From Candidatus Rifleibacteriota bacterium (GTDB lineage Bacteria; Riflebacteria; Ozemobacteria; Ozemobacterales; Ozemobacteraceae): a DNA stretch of 27,939 nt. The notes under the pieces are model-generated. The model made no database searches. It was given only the letters and a program-made list of their open reading frames with translations, and was not told where the DNA came from. Location of the stretch: the NCBI GenBank assembly GCA_022704885.1, contig JAKJFO010000034.1:1-27939 (forward strand), given 5' to 3'. The first letter of the stretch is position 1. Each line of letters starts with the position of its first letter. Made by a program: the position numbers and the translations under genes. Of the stretch, positions 1 to 8,907 are shown piece by piece.

Positions 1-7
1 GATAATT

Positions 8-1864
8 ATGACTACCGGAAAAATCAAGATCCTGTCCGATGATACCATCTGCCGCATTGCGGCCGGTGAGGTGGTCGAACGGCCGGCCTCGGTGGTCAAG
101 GAACTCATCGAAAATGCGATTGACGCCAAAGCCAGTCGCATCGAGATCGAAATCAAAGAAGGCGGCCAGAAGCTGATCGAAATCACCGACAACGGCGAAG
201 GCATGACCAGTCAGGATGCAGTGCTCGCCTTTACTCCGCACGCGACCAGCAAACTTATCGACGACTCCGAACTCGAAAATATCGTTTCGCTTGGTTTTCG
301 CGGCGAAGCACTGCCGACCATCGCCTCGGTCGCCCGCGTCAGCCTGATCACCCGCCACGACAGCGAAGCGGCCGCCACCCGTGTCACTCTTGACGGCGGG
401 CGCGTAGCCAGCGTTGACAGCGACTCGTTTCCGCGTGGCACGCGAATTCAGGTCAAAAACCTGTTCTACAACGTGCCGGCCCGCCGCAAGTTTCTCAAGA
501 GCGCAGCCGCCGAGATGGCACAGATCTCCGACATCGTCTGCCATTACATGATGGGCTACCCCGAAATTGCTTTCAAATTCACCAACAGCAACGTTCTCGT
601 TGCCGCCACCAATGGTTCCGGCAACCTCAGCGACGCGATTCTCGCGGTATACGGGCCCGAAGTCACACGCGACCTGATCGCTCTCAAAGAGCCGACGAGC
701 GTCGCACAGGGCGGCATGTCATTGCGCGGCTACATTTCGCCGCCAAACCAGCCGCGCAACGCTGCGCGCTACATGACCACGCTGGTCAACCGCCGCGTCG
801 TCAGAACCAAATTGCTGACCCAGGCAATCAACAAGGCAATTTCGGCGTTTTTTCCGAAGGGGCGCTACCCCGTGCTGATTCTTGATCTGCGCGTACCGCC
901 GACCATGATCGATGTCAACGTACATCCGCAGAAAACCGAGATCCGCTTCAAAGATGAACGCTGGGTCTTCTCGACGATCTGGGAAACCGTGCAAAACAGC
1001 CTTTCAGGCCTGCGTATGGCCTCTGCGCCAGCAGCGCCGGCAACACAGAACGGCTACGTCACCCCGAATCTGCCTGACTATGAAGCTGAAGCAACGGCAG
1101 ATGCCGCTTCTCCAGCAACCCCGACGATGAGTGCTCCATCGATTTTCACTCCGCCGCCAGAAATGCAGCCAATCAGGGCGCCAGGCGGCAATGAAGAGCG
1201 ACTCTACGAAATCAGAGATATCAGCAGCGAGCAGCTGGGCCCACGCTCGACGCCAGCAGCAAGCGCTTTTGAGCCGGTATCGACTCTCGACCACCCGCGC
1301 ATTCTGGCGCAGCTTAAAAATTCGTATCTGCTTGGCGAAGACGATAAGGGCCTGTTCATCATCGACCAGCATGCTGCACACGAGCGCATTCTCTTCGATC
1401 AGTATACGGCGACCTATCGTGATATGCCGATAGCGGCACAACCGTTGCTGTTTCCGGTGCCGCTGAAGCTTCTGCCGTCAGAGCGCATGGTAATCAAGGA
1501 TCACCTCGCCGAGCTCAAGGAACTGGGCTTCACGATTCAGCAGGAAGATGACGGACAGTATTACGCCACCGCCTTTCCGGTTTCAGAGAAACAGAACAGC
1601 GATGGCGAGAGCCTGCAGGACGTTCTCGCCCAGGTATTGAACGGTTGGGAAAGCCGCTCGATCCGCGAAATCAAAACCGACCTGCTCAAGATGATGGCAT
1701 GCAAAGCCGCGGTCAAGGCCGGCAATCCGCTTGACGAATCAGAATGGAACAGCCTGCTCGAACAGCTGCTCAAGACTGAAAATCCCTTTACCTGCCCGCA
1801 TGGCAGGCCGATCGTGATCAGGCTGACAACCCGCCAGATCGAAACCGGCTTTCTGCGCACCTAG
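8..1864 (+). CDS. mutL: DNA mismatch repair protein MutL
   Basis: MutL couples MutS mismatch recognition to strand incision. The N-terminal GHKL ATPase is complete: the ENAIDA motif with the catalytic Glu, then DNGEGM and GFRGEAL. A Pro/Ala-rich linker (about residues 335-420) joins it to the C-terminal dimerisation domain. That domain carries the endonuclease signature of MutL proteins from bacteria without MutH: DQHAAHE from residue 453, ACKAAVKAG, and CPHGRP with Cys596. In the DQHA(X)2E(X)4E motif the last acidic residue is Asp instead of Glu, a conservative change. The length of 618 aa is normal. The ATG lies seven bases from the window edge, so its ribosome site cannot be judged. It is followed by miaA, as in many genomes. 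Identity is secure; nicking activity is inferred from the motifs. Confidence 0.97.
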   Translation: MTTGKIKILSDDTICRIAAGEVVERPASVVKELIENAIDAKASRIEIEIKEGGQKLIEITDNGEGMTSQDAVLAFTPHATSKLIDDSELENIVSLGFRGEALPTIASVARVSLITRHDSEAAATRVTLDGGRVASVDSDSFPRGTRIQVKNLFYNVPARRKFLKSAAAEMAQISDIVCHYMMGYPEIAFKFTNSNVLVAATNGSGNLSDAILAVYGPEVTRDLIALKEPTSVAQGGMSLRGYISPPNQPRNAARYMTTLVNRRVVRTKLLTQAINKAISAFFPKGRYPVLILDLRVPPTMIDVNVHPQKTEIRFKDERWVFSTIWETVQNSLSGLRMASAPAAPATQNGYVTPNLPDYEAEATADAASPATPTMSAPSIFTPPPEMQPIRAPGGNEERLYEIRDISSEQLGPRSTPAASAFEPVSTLDHPRILAQLKNSYLLGEDDKGLFIIDQHAAHERILFDQYTATYRDMPIAAQPLLFPVPLKLLPSERMVIKDHLAELKELGFTIQQEDDGQYYATAFPVSEKQNSDGESLQDVLAQVLNGWESRSIREIKTDLLKMMACKAAVKAGNPLDESEWNSLLEQLLKTENPFTCPHGRPIVIRLTTRQIETGFLRT

Positions 1865-2081
1865 CTTTGAGAAAATTAATTTAAGAGTTTGATTCTTGGT
1901 ATACCGCTAATGCGGGCTTTCGGCAGAATCTCGTTCGCTACAACTCTCACCAGGCGCAAATATTGGTGAAATGCTATGGATATGAGTCAAAGGTGCCTGG
2001 CTCGAAGTTTCCGCTCACGAGAAACCTGCCTGCGCCCTTACTCTAACTGCTGAACTTATTGAAATTAAAAAACACTTTATC

Positions 2082-3047
2082 ATGCAATTCAAATTTAAAA
2101 ATGGATCGGGAAAGAAAACAACACTAAAAATGCCGGTGTTGGCGGTACTTGGGCCGACTGCGTCTGGCAAAACCGGGCTGGCGCTTGAAATTGCGGCGCG
2201 GCATAACTGCGAAATCGTCAACTGTGATTCACGGCAGATATACAGCGAAATGCTCATTGGCACGGCGCACCCGACTCAGACTGAAATGGCGCAGGCGCCA
2301 CATCATCTTTTCAGCATCATCCTTCCCGACCGGTCATTCAGTGCCGCCGAATATGCCGAAGCGGCAACAACGGCGATCAGGCAGATATGGCAGCGCCAAA
2401 GAATACCTCTGCTCGTCGGTGGCACCGGCTTTTATTATGACGCCCTCGCCGAGGGTCTCGGTCAGGCCGGTAACGATGCCGAACTGGCGCAACAGTTACA
2501 GCAGGAACTGCAGACAAACGGGCTGGCAGCGATGCGCGAACGACTGCAGCACCTCGATCCCGCTGCTTCCAGCCAGATCGACATCAACAATTCCAGGCGT
2601 GTGCTGCGGGCTATCGAGATCATTACGATCACCGGGCGCCCCCTTGCCGACAACAGACGGACATCACCACTGCCAGAGGCTCATTTCTTGCCTGTAGTAG
2701 TGACCAGGCCTCGTGACGAACTACATCGGGCAATCAGTCGACGGGTTGATCAAATGATAGCCGCAGGGCTCGAAAGCGAAGTGCGACGCCTCGCTGATAA
2801 ATACGGCCGGCAGGCACCCGGGCTTAATTCAATAGGTTACAGCGAATGGTTTGCCATGTTCGACGGCACGGCCAACCTCGACGCCGTCCGCGAGGCAATT
2901 GTCATTCACACCCGGCAGTATGCCAAGCGCCAGGAGACCTGGCTGCGTCGCCGCCCCGGGCCACCGCTCTACGATCTCGCAGAAACAGAGCAGCGCGCCG
3001 CCATTTTTGAGAATGTTGCTGAATTTCTCGCGGCATTTGCGCTATAA
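2082..3047 (+). CDS. miaA: tRNA dimethylallyltransferase MiaA
   Basis: MiaA transfers a dimethylallyl group to N6 of A37 in tRNAs that read UNN codons. Visible motifs are the P-loop GPTASGKT (residues 24-31), DSRQIY, VGGTGFY, NSRRVLRAIEI, LNSIGY and the C-terminal RQYAKRQETW, all in family order. The start is uncertain. Counting from the ATG at 2082 gives 321 aa with 16 extra basic N-terminal residues. The internal ATG at 2130 gives MPVLAVLGPT, which matches the usual N-terminus. Neither has a strong Shine-Dalgarno; GGGAAAG lies about 14 bases before 2130. It lies 217 bases after mutL, and no clear terminator separates them. The product is cytoplasmic. Identity is secure. Confidence 0.95.
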   Translation: MQFKFKNGSGKKTTLKMPVLAVLGPTASGKTGLALEIAARHNCEIVNCDSRQIYSEMLIGTAHPTQTEMAQAPHHLFSIILPDRSFSAAEYAEAATTAIRQIWQRQRIPLLVGGTGFYYDALAEGLGQAGNDAELAQQLQQELQTNGLAAMRERLQHLDPAASSQIDINNSRRVLRAIEIITITGRPLADNRRTSPLPEAHFLPVVVTRPRDELHRAISRRVDQMIAAGLESEVRRLADKYGRQAPGLNSIGYSEWFAMFDGTANLDAVREAIVIHTRQYAKRQETWLRRRPGPPLYDLAETEQRAAIFENVAEFLAAFAL

Positions 3048-3178
3048 TTTTTGAGAAACCTTGTGCAGATAAGATTAAGAAAAATCTGCCGCTTTGCCGA
3101 TTCATAATATGAATTGTGCAAATCCTGAATTTGCCGTGCGACTCTATATTCAACTGACTTGAGAACTGGAGGCCAAAA

Positions 3179-5182
3179 TTGAAGGAGGCCACTGACCTTG
3201 GGATCGGAGCTGCCGTCAGACGCGAGCTGGCCGGGCGGCGAGTCGATCTCGGCAAAATAAAGTTTCCGGTTAAAGCCGGGGTAGTCACCCTGCAGGGTGA
3301 GCTTGCCTTCGTCGGCATCGACAAGACCGCCGAAGAAACCGCGATCGAACTCAAATTCATCGAATCCAGCCTCAGGCAGATTGCCGGAGTTAAAGAACTC
3401 GTTTTCGAAATCGAGAACTGGAGCAAAAGCGAAGGTGGCACCTGGGAATCCAGTGGTCAGTCTCAGTCGCCGACCTCCGGCTCTTCAGCCTTTTCAGGCG
3501 CTGTAAGTGGCGATGGGCTCTATTGCGATGAGTGCGACATGGTCATCAGATTTTGCCCCTGCTGCGGGAAACCGCTGGCCGCATCGGCAAAAGGTGCAGG
3601 CCGCCCGCGCCGCACGCTGCCGCCAGTCAAACCCGTCATCAAAAAGAAGTTGCCGGGCATTACACCTATGCCTGCAGGCATAACCGCAAAAAAAGAAACC
3701 ACGCCAATGCCGGCTGCCGGAATTCCGACACCGACATTCCCCAAAGCTGAGCCCGTTCAGTCGCCTCCCCCGCCCCTTGCGCCAGCTGCGCCGGTTATCC
3801 CGGCTGCACCGGCAGCCCCGATATCGCCGGCAAAGCCGGTTGAGCCACTTGCTCCTGCAATACCGCCCACAGCAAAACCGGCGATGCCAGTCAAACCGGT
3901 ATCCCCAGGAGCAAAGCCAGCACCAGCCATTCCCGTCAAACCAACGATGCCGGCCAGACCGGTCGAAAGTCCGGCAAGGCCAGTTGCCCCAGCTCCGGCA
4001 GCAACACCAGCAAAGCCTTCAGCAAAGCCTTCAGCACCGACCACTGCTCCCAGACCGGCGCCAGCTGCGAAACCAGCTCCGGCCGCACCTGACCGGCAGC
4101 CTGCAGCACCGGCAGTGACTGAAAAAGGCCGCGAAGAAACAGACACGATGAATTTCGACAATCTCAACCTCGGGCTTGATGATGAAAGTCAGAAAAAGCC
4201 AGCGGCGGCCCCGGTTGAACCAGCTGAAACAGAAGTACCCCGACCCGAGTTCATGAAATCAGAAAACATCGGCGACGACCTGTTCGGATCGCTGATCGAC
4301 AATCTCAGCCAGTCAGGCAAAGAGACCTCTGATGAAGCGCTTGAACAGAGCACTGCCGGCCAGCAATATCCTGGAGCCGGCGAAGGCGTTCCCGATATCA
4401 ATCTCGATTCGCTCGACAGCTTCTCGTCGCCATCAGCAGCAACAAACGATCCCGGACTACCGCTCGGCGATGTCGAAGACCTGCTGCCACCGGCAAAACC
4501 GGCGCCGCACGCTCCGACAAAACCTGCACCATCGGTTGCGACAACCCGTCCGCAGTCGGCAAAGTCAGCACCAGCTGCCGATGAACTTGCCGACGACCTG
4601 GCCGATCTGCTGCCTCCGATGAAACCAGAAACAAAACCTGCAGCGGCAAAGCCCGCGTCCAGACCTGCTCCGGCAAAACCGGCGCCAGTGAAAGAACCTG
4701 ATCCATTCGCCGGAATCGAAGACACCCCGCTGCCACCGATGAAACCAGCCGACACAGCGGGAGGATTTGAAGACGACGACACGCCGCTGCCGCCGATGAA
4801 ACCGAAAACGCCGGCCGGCAAAGAAAGCAAAGATCCTTTTGCAGCTCTGTTCTCTGAGGCAGACCTTGGTCTCGGCACAGGGGGCGCAGGTGGTGAGGGT
4901 GGCAAAGACCCCTTTGCCAGCCTCGATCTCGATCTCGATGTTCTCGAAGTGTTTCCAAGTGATGACGCGCCGGCAGTCCCGGCAGCACCGGCCAAACCGG
5001 CGGCCGGCGGCAAGAAACCCGCGGCAGGGAAGCCGGCACCGCCAGCCGATGACAACCCATTCAACATCGACAACATTATCGATCTCGACAGCCCGGTCGA
5101 AGAAAAGCCCAAGGGCGGTAAAAAACCGGCCAAAGACCCATTCGATCTCGACGACTTCGATATTGGAAAATTCAAACTTTAA
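3179..5182 (+). CDS. BON-like domain, zinc ribbon and Pro/Ala-rich acidic protein
   Basis: I do not recognise a named family for the whole protein. It starts at TTG, six bases after GGAGG (3168-3172). Residues about 8-80 resemble a BON domain (GVVTLQGEL, then IAGVKELVFEIEN). Next is a zinc-ribbon pattern CDEC-x6-CPCC (Cys116, 119, 126, 129). Residues about 140-320 are a Pro/Ala/Lys linker, and the rest is acidic and probably disordered. The tail repeats LLPP(A/M)KP or PLPPMKP four times (about 432-541) and D/N-P-F five times (about 508-652), ending LDDFDIGKFKL. There is no signal peptide or membrane segment, so it is probably cytoplasmic. BON domains in known proteins often bind membranes or partners. 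A membrane-protein gene follows 15 bases downstream. Function unknown; a scaffold role is inference. Confidence 0.8.
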   Translation: MKEATDLGIGAAVRRELAGRRVDLGKIKFPVKAGVVTLQGELAFVGIDKTAEETAIELKFIESSLRQIAGVKELVFEIENWSKSEGGTWESSGQSQSPTSGSSAFSGAVSGDGLYCDECDMVIRFCPCCGKPLAASAKGAGRPRRTLPPVKPVIKKKLPGITPMPAGITAKKETTPMPAAGIPTPTFPKAEPVQSPPPPLAPAAPVIPAAPAAPISPAKPVEPLAPAIPPTAKPAMPVKPVSPGAKPAPAIPVKPTMPARPVESPARPVAPAPAATPAKPSAKPSAPTTAPRPAPAAKPAPAAPDRQPAAPAVTEKGREETDTMNFDNLNLGLDDESQKKPAAAPVEPAETEVPRPEFMKSENIGDDLFGSLIDNLSQSGKETSDEALEQSTAGQQYPGAGEGVPDINLDSLDSFSSPSAATNDPGLPLGDVEDLLPPAKPAPHAPTKPAPSVATTRPQSAKSAPAADELADDLADLLPPMKPETKPAAAKPASRPAPAKPAPVKEPDPFAGIEDTPLPPMKPADTAGGFEDDDTPLPPMKPKTPAGKESKDPFAALFSEADLGLGTGGAGGEGGKDPFASLDLDLDVLEVFPSDDAPAVPAAPAKPAAGGKKPAAGKPAPPADDNPFNIDNIIDLDSPVEEKPKGGKKPAKDPFDLDDFDIGKFKL

Positions 5183-5197
5183 GGCAGGATTTCAGCT

Positions 5198-5650
5198 ATG
5201 CAGTATCTGCACCCGATCTTCATGCTGGGCCTGCTTGCCGCCGTGATTCACATTCATCGCCTCGGCAAACAGACACTGGCCATCAACCCCAAGTCACCCG
5301 AAGCCGATCAGCACGATCTCCTTCTGCAACAGCACGCAAAGATGAGCAAACTGATTTCCGGCCTGATTTTCGTAGGCCTGCTCGGTGGCATCTTCAGCGT
5401 TGTTCAATTTCTGCAGATCAAAGAAATTTTTCAACGCACCTACGGCCACGGCTATGCCGGCGCAATAATGCTCGGCATTCTTCTGGCGAACATGTTCGTC
5501 GGCAAGTCGATCAAGAACCCGAAAAAAGCGAAAGCCCAGGCAAATATCCGGCGGTTTCACTTCTATCTCTTCTATTTCAGCCTGATTGTCGCTCTTTACT
5601 CGGTTATCTCAGGCATGATGGTACTGGTAAAGGGGCCAGCCAGCCTGTAA
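5198..5650 (+). CDS. Four-helix membrane protein, DUF4079/cytochrome b561-like
   Basis: This 150-aa protein has four predicted membrane helices (about 3-22, 47-70, 83-104, 121-146). Each helix or helix edge carries His: LHP at 5, HIH at 18-20, QQH at 46, GHG at 84 and RRFH at 121. The LHP start, the His at the head of helix 2, GHGYAG in helix 3 and RFH in helix 4 resemble DUF4079-type and b561-like proteins, which are thought to bind b-type heme. Heme binding is an inference from the His placement. The ATG follows AGGA by eight bases. It begins 15 bases after the BON/zinc-ribbon gene and ends in front of a strong terminator, so these two genes are probably one transcript. Confidence 0.75.
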   Translation: MQYLHPIFMLGLLAAVIHIHRLGKQTLAINPKSPEADQHDLLLQQHAKMSKLISGLIFVGLLGGIFSVVQFLQIKEIFQRTYGHGYAGAIMLGILLANMFVGKSIKNPKKAKAQANIRRFHFYLFYFSLIVALYSVISGMMVLVKGPASL

Positions 5651-5665
5651 ATTCCGCGCTATTTT

Positions 5666-5706
5666 CACGCCTTTCTTTGCATTCGCAGGAAAGGCGTGTT
5701 AACTTT
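5666..5706 (+). terminator. Rho-independent terminator
   Basis: A perfect 10-bp stem (CACGCCTTTC 5666-5675 with GAAAGGCGTG 5689-5698) encloses a 13-base loop and is followed by TTAACTTTT. It sits 15 bases after the stop of the four-helix membrane protein and closes that operon. Confidence 0.8.
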
Positions 5707-5779
5707 TAGCTTGAAGACCATGTATCCGAGACAAAGCGTCATGACGACTTTGCGTTGTCATAACGACGAAGGAGTATTT

Positions 5780-7459
5780 ATGAAGACGAGACTCAGACTG
5801 ACGGAAATGCTGCTTCTGAGCATTGCGCTCTGCTGCGTTTTTTCAGCCACAGACCTGTCTGCTGCTGTGCGCCGCAAGAAAATTCCACTGGCTCCCGAGC
5901 CGGTACAAATCTCAGAAGCCTTTTATGACAAAGCCTGGCGCGATTTTCAAATTGGCAACAAGAAGGAGAAGGCTGAAGTCATCAAGTCGCTGCGGGCGGT
6001 TCTGCGCAAGTCTCCTGAAGAATTCATGGCACACTACTACCTCGGAATCATGATCTCGCAGGAAGGCTCGCCCACTCAGGCCCTGCGTCACTTTGAAACT
6101 GCGCTGCTCGGTTTCCCCAAATCAGCTGATATTCATGTGCGCATGGGCGAACTGCTCGATGCCAGAAACAAGACAGATGAAGCGATCGAACATTACGAAA
6201 GCGCTCTGGCGCTGGAACCTGGCAATGGCAAGGCACTGGCGCGACTCGGCATGTTCGAACTCGAGCAGGGCAACCTCAAGGAAGCCCGCGAAATGCTGAC
6301 CAGAGCGCGACAGGCGCTGCCTGACAACCCCGACATACTGCGCGGCCTCGGCGCAACGCTTATCGATCTCGATTCGGCCCGTGAAGCGATCGAAGTGCTC
6401 GAACAGGCTCTGCTGTTCGACCAGAAGCACGCCGAAACGCACTGGCTGCTCGCCAGGGCTTACGAAAAGGTGCAGAATGCTGACAAGGCTGCCGAGCATT
6501 ACGAAAACGCGCGCAAACTTGGCCGACGCGACCCCGAAATCAAAGAGCTCATCGGTTACGACCTGGCGCGCAATCTCGAAAAGAGCGGCAAGGTCGAAGA
6601 AGCGATAGCCGAATACAAAAAAGAGATTCGCAAAAACGCCGATCCGGCGACCGGCTATTTCGAGCTTGGCCGGCTTTATGAAGACATGGGACGCTACGAC
6701 GAAGCGGTTAAGTCTTACCTGCAGGCCTACAATATGAATAAGGATTTTTCCGAAGGGATTATGCGTTCGGCCGAAATCTATCTGAAAGGCGAAGATTTCG
6801 CCAATGCCGAGAACTTTCTCAACATGCTGCGCCGCGACCCCAAGTTCGGCGATCAGGCCCGCATGGAACTCGATGAAATCGAAGAGACCAAGAAACGCCT
6901 CGAATCACGCAAGCTTGACATGAAACTCATGGAATCAGACAATACTGATGCTGAAATCGAAGCGACTTACTACGAGCTGATCGACCGCAACAAGGAAAAT
7001 GCCGAAGCTCTCGACGGTCTGCGGCGCTTCTATGAAGAACGCGGTTACTATAGCCAGGCTCTCGATATATTCAGAAAGTACTACAAGGTAAATCCCGGCA
7101 CCGCTTACGGCAAAGAAGTTACAGAAAAAGATCTCAAAGATAAATTCGCCCGCGACAACCTCGCGCTGTTCGGCACAAAAAAGGAAATCGATCCCAAATA
7201 TTCTACCATCAGCGATGAAGACCTGATGAACCTTGCATACAACGGCGAAAACGACCGTCTGCGTGAAGTAGCGATACTGGCCCTGCTGACGCGTAAGGAA
7301 TATAAGAAAGATCGCAAACTGATCGAAGAGCTGATGGATTTCTACGAAGAGCGCGGTAATACCGCGGAAGCGCTCAAATGTGTGACCAAACTCAAACGCT
7401 ACGGTTACTATACCGATAACGAAGCCGCCGCCAAACGCGACAAGCTGCGCGGGAAGTAA
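5780..7459 (+). CDS. Exported tetratricopeptide-repeat protein
   Basis: The start is the ATG at 5780, five bases after AAGGAG, giving 559 aa; the frame is open further upstream but without a ribosome site. Residues 1-28 form a signal peptide (basic MKTRLRLTE, hydrophobic core, cleavage near LSA-AV). Residues about 45-380 are tandem 34-residue TPR units with the usual Gly/Ala/Pro positions, for example AHYYLGIMISQEG, AIEHYESALALEPGNGKAL and YFELGRLYEDMGRYDEAV. The C-terminal third is charged and helical with more divergent TPR-like units. TPR proteins scaffold complexes; in the periplasm they often serve outer-membrane or pilus assembly. A pseudopilin gene follows after a microsatellite. The specific partner is unknown. 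Confidence 0.88.
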   Translation: MKTRLRLTEMLLLSIALCCVFSATDLSAAVRRKKIPLAPEPVQISEAFYDKAWRDFQIGNKKEKAEVIKSLRAVLRKSPEEFMAHYYLGIMISQEGSPTQALRHFETALLGFPKSADIHVRMGELLDARNKTDEAIEHYESALALEPGNGKALARLGMFELEQGNLKEAREMLTRARQALPDNPDILRGLGATLIDLDSAREAIEVLEQALLFDQKHAETHWLLARAYEKVQNADKAAEHYENARKLGRRDPEIKELIGYDLARNLEKSGKVEEAIAEYKKEIRKNADPATGYFELGRLYEDMGRYDEAVKSYLQAYNMNKDFSEGIMRSAEIYLKGEDFANAENFLNMLRRDPKFGDQARMELDEIEETKKRLESRKLDMKLMESDNTDAEIEATYYELIDRNKENAEALDGLRRFYEERGYYSQALDIFRKYYKVNPGTAYGKEVTEKDLKDKFARDNLALFGTKKEIDPKYSTISDEDLMNLAYNGENDRLREVAILALLTRKEYKKDRKLIEELMDFYEERGNTAEALKCVTKLKRYGYYTDNEAAAKRDKLRGK

Positions 7460-7463
7460 TATA

Positions 7464-7525
<62 letters not shown>

Positions 7526-7645
7526 AATAATAACAAATGCCTTGATTTAGCTGATAATTTGGATAATATTTTCTCTCTATAGTGTCGATAACTGGTCTGA
7601 ATTGGAATTTTCTATTCCTGCATACCTTTCGAAGGAGTGCCGATT

Positions 7646-8497
7646 ATGAAACGCGGTTTTTCACTCATTGAACTTCTGGTGGTGGTCGTCATCATCGCCA
7701 TCCTCGTCGGTGTGGCCACGCCATACTACACAGACTATGTAAGAGAAAGCAAACGCTCCAAAGCACTGCAGGATCTCGACTCCCTTAAACAGGCAGTAAT
7801 ATTACATAACTCGCAGGAAGACATGCCATATCTTGGCAACATATCAGCCAGCGAAACAAATCCATTGCCAACGCTTGGCGAAAAAGACTTCAACGGCCTG
7901 ATGGGGCGTTATCTGACCTACGTCCCGGTTGACCCATGGGGCAAGAACTACAAACTCGATCCCTATGCCTGTTTTGTTTACAGTGAAGGCCCAAATTCAA
8001 CCGAAAATGACGATATTAAAGAGTATTATGTAAAAGATATTGCCCTGGTAAAAATCGAATGGGAAGATCTTAACAATGACCGTGAAATGAGTGACCAGGA
8101 TCTTCTTCATTTTTATTTCAACAAATCGGTGTGGATAGATGGTGGGATCTCCAACAGCCACTTTAAGATCTATGAAAGCAATCTGGTCGCGAGCAGTGAT
8201 GTTACACTGAATTTCACCATGAATGCTATTACAGGGTATACCGATACTTCCGCTACTGAAACGGCTTTTATTTGTACTATCTCAGGAAACCCAACTGCTA
8301 AAATAGGCGTCCATTCGCTTGCTTTCAACGATGAAAACAATCTTATCAATCTAAAAAGATACCAGGAAGTTGTTTACGACAGAAAGAACTCTACTCCCAA
8401 TGAAATCCGCACATATGTACCACTTGCCCCGTCTGGCGAGCCACTGCGCTACGCAATTAAAACTAACCCGGTAAAAATCACTCCCAAACACCGTTAG
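7646..8497 (+). CDS. GspG-like type II/type IV pseudopilin with C-terminal extension
   Basis: The ATG at 7646 lies eight bases after GAAGGAG. The product has a class III prepilin leader: MKRG then FSLIELLVVVVIIAILVG, with Glu at mature position 5 as prepilin peptidase substrates require. About residues 60-125 look like GspG: a helix, then TYVPVDPWGKNYKLDPYA and a YSEGPNSTENDDI loop placed like the calcium loop of GspG. The usual GspG is about 140 aa; this one is 283 aa. The extra half contains DLNNDREMSDQD (141-152), an EF-hand/dockerin-like calcium loop, followed by beta-rich sequence. It is followed by a terminator. It could be a minor pseudopilin or the core of a short pilus; no assembly ATPase or platform gene is in the window. 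Confidence 0.85.
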   Translation: MKRGFSLIELLVVVVIIAILVGVATPYYTDYVRESKRSKALQDLDSLKQAVILHNSQEDMPYLGNISASETNPLPTLGEKDFNGLMGRYLTYVPVDPWGKNYKLDPYACFVYSEGPNSTENDDIKEYYVKDIALVKIEWEDLNNDREMSDQDLLHFYFNKSVWIDGGISNSHFKIYESNLVASSDVTLNFTMNAITGYTDTSATETAFICTISGNPTAKIGVHSLAFNDENNLINLKRYQEVVYDRKNSTPNEIRTYVPLAPSGEPLRYAIKTNPVKITPKHR

Positions 8498-8508
8498 TCG
8501 CATACTTA

Positions 8509-8550
8509 AAACCCGGGCAGCTGCGAATGCGGTTGCCCGGGTTTCATTTT
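8509..8550 (+). terminator. Rho-independent terminator after the pseudopilin gene
   Basis: An 11-bp perfect stem (AAACCCGGGCA 8509-8519 with TGCCCGGGTTT 8534-8544) and 14-base loop are followed by CATTTT, 11 bases after the pseudopilin stop codon. Confidence 0.8.
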
Positions 8551-8553
8551 AGT

Positions 8554-8610
8554 CATTCTGTGCGGAGCCGCGCCGAAGCGCCAGCGTAGGCGGGCGGAGT
8601 CGCAGAATCC
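8554..8610. repeat. REP-like palindromic element, copy A
   Basis: The sequence begins CATTCTGTGCGGAGC and ends GCGGAGTCGCAGAAT, so the ends form an imperfect inverted repeat (ATTCTG with CAGAAT plus a GC-rich arm). A related element with the same end words lies at 16665-16790, and both loci also contain GGATCCTGCGA nearby. This looks like a dispersed intergenic palindrome. Confidence 0.6.
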
Positions 8611-8766
8611 ATGGACTGATCGCTATTCTGGATCCTGCGATCTTCTTCTTCGCCCCTGATGCGCCCGTATCACACACCTCCTGTGAGCGACTGCTGATGC
8701 ATTCGCTTCATTCTCTTATTGTGTCTCTGCGGCTTTGTGCGAGGTCTTCTTTTCGACTCGAGATTG

Positions 8767-8794
8767 CCCTGCTTCGCCAACCCTGCTTCGCCAA
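8767..8794. repeat. Tandem duplication of a 14-mer
   Basis: CCCTGCTTCGCCAA occurs twice back to back (8767-8780 and 8781-8794). With the downstream GCAGGGC it can fold into a hairpin. Similar words (CCCTG, GCGAAGCAGGG) recur in the other repeat-bearing spacer near 16690-16720. Confidence 0.85.
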
Positions 8795-8810
8795 GGCTAC
8801 GCAGGGCAGG

Positions 8811-8852
8811 CGAGCACGATTACGATTACGATTACGAGCACGAGCACGAGCA
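8811..8852. repeat. Hexanucleotide microsatellite (CGAGCA)/(CGATTA)
   Basis: Seven tandem hexamers in the order CGAGCA, three CGATTA, three CGAGCA. The array at 7464-7523 can be read as CGACAA repeats, so both follow the pattern CGA-N-N-A with a period of six. Confidence 0.92.
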
Positions 8853-8907
8853 TCAGAGCTGTTCGCCGGGGAATCAGTGAAATCTGCGTAATCTGCGGTT
8901 AAGGCGG

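Larger units (their letters stand above)
8611..8907. other. Gene-free stretch between the pseudopilin gene and hemL
   Basis: I see no convincing gene here. It holds a tandem 14-mer duplication, GC-rich inverted words (GCCCTGC 8766-8772 with GCAGGGC 8801-8807) and a second hexamer microsatellite. The short open frame at 8697-8891 reads through these repeats, has no ribosome site and is probably spurious. hemL converges from the minus strand with no obvious terminator. Confidence 0.6.

Noticed and set aside
4189..5175. Long minus-strand open frame opposite the BON/zinc-ribbon gene
   Set aside because: It is a Gly/Ala/Ser-rich shadow produced by the biased composition of the sense gene, with no start signals.
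7600..7640. Sigma-54 promoter (TGG...TGC) before the pseudopilin gene
   Set aside because: GG and GC are 14 bases apart; sigma-54 sites need about 10.
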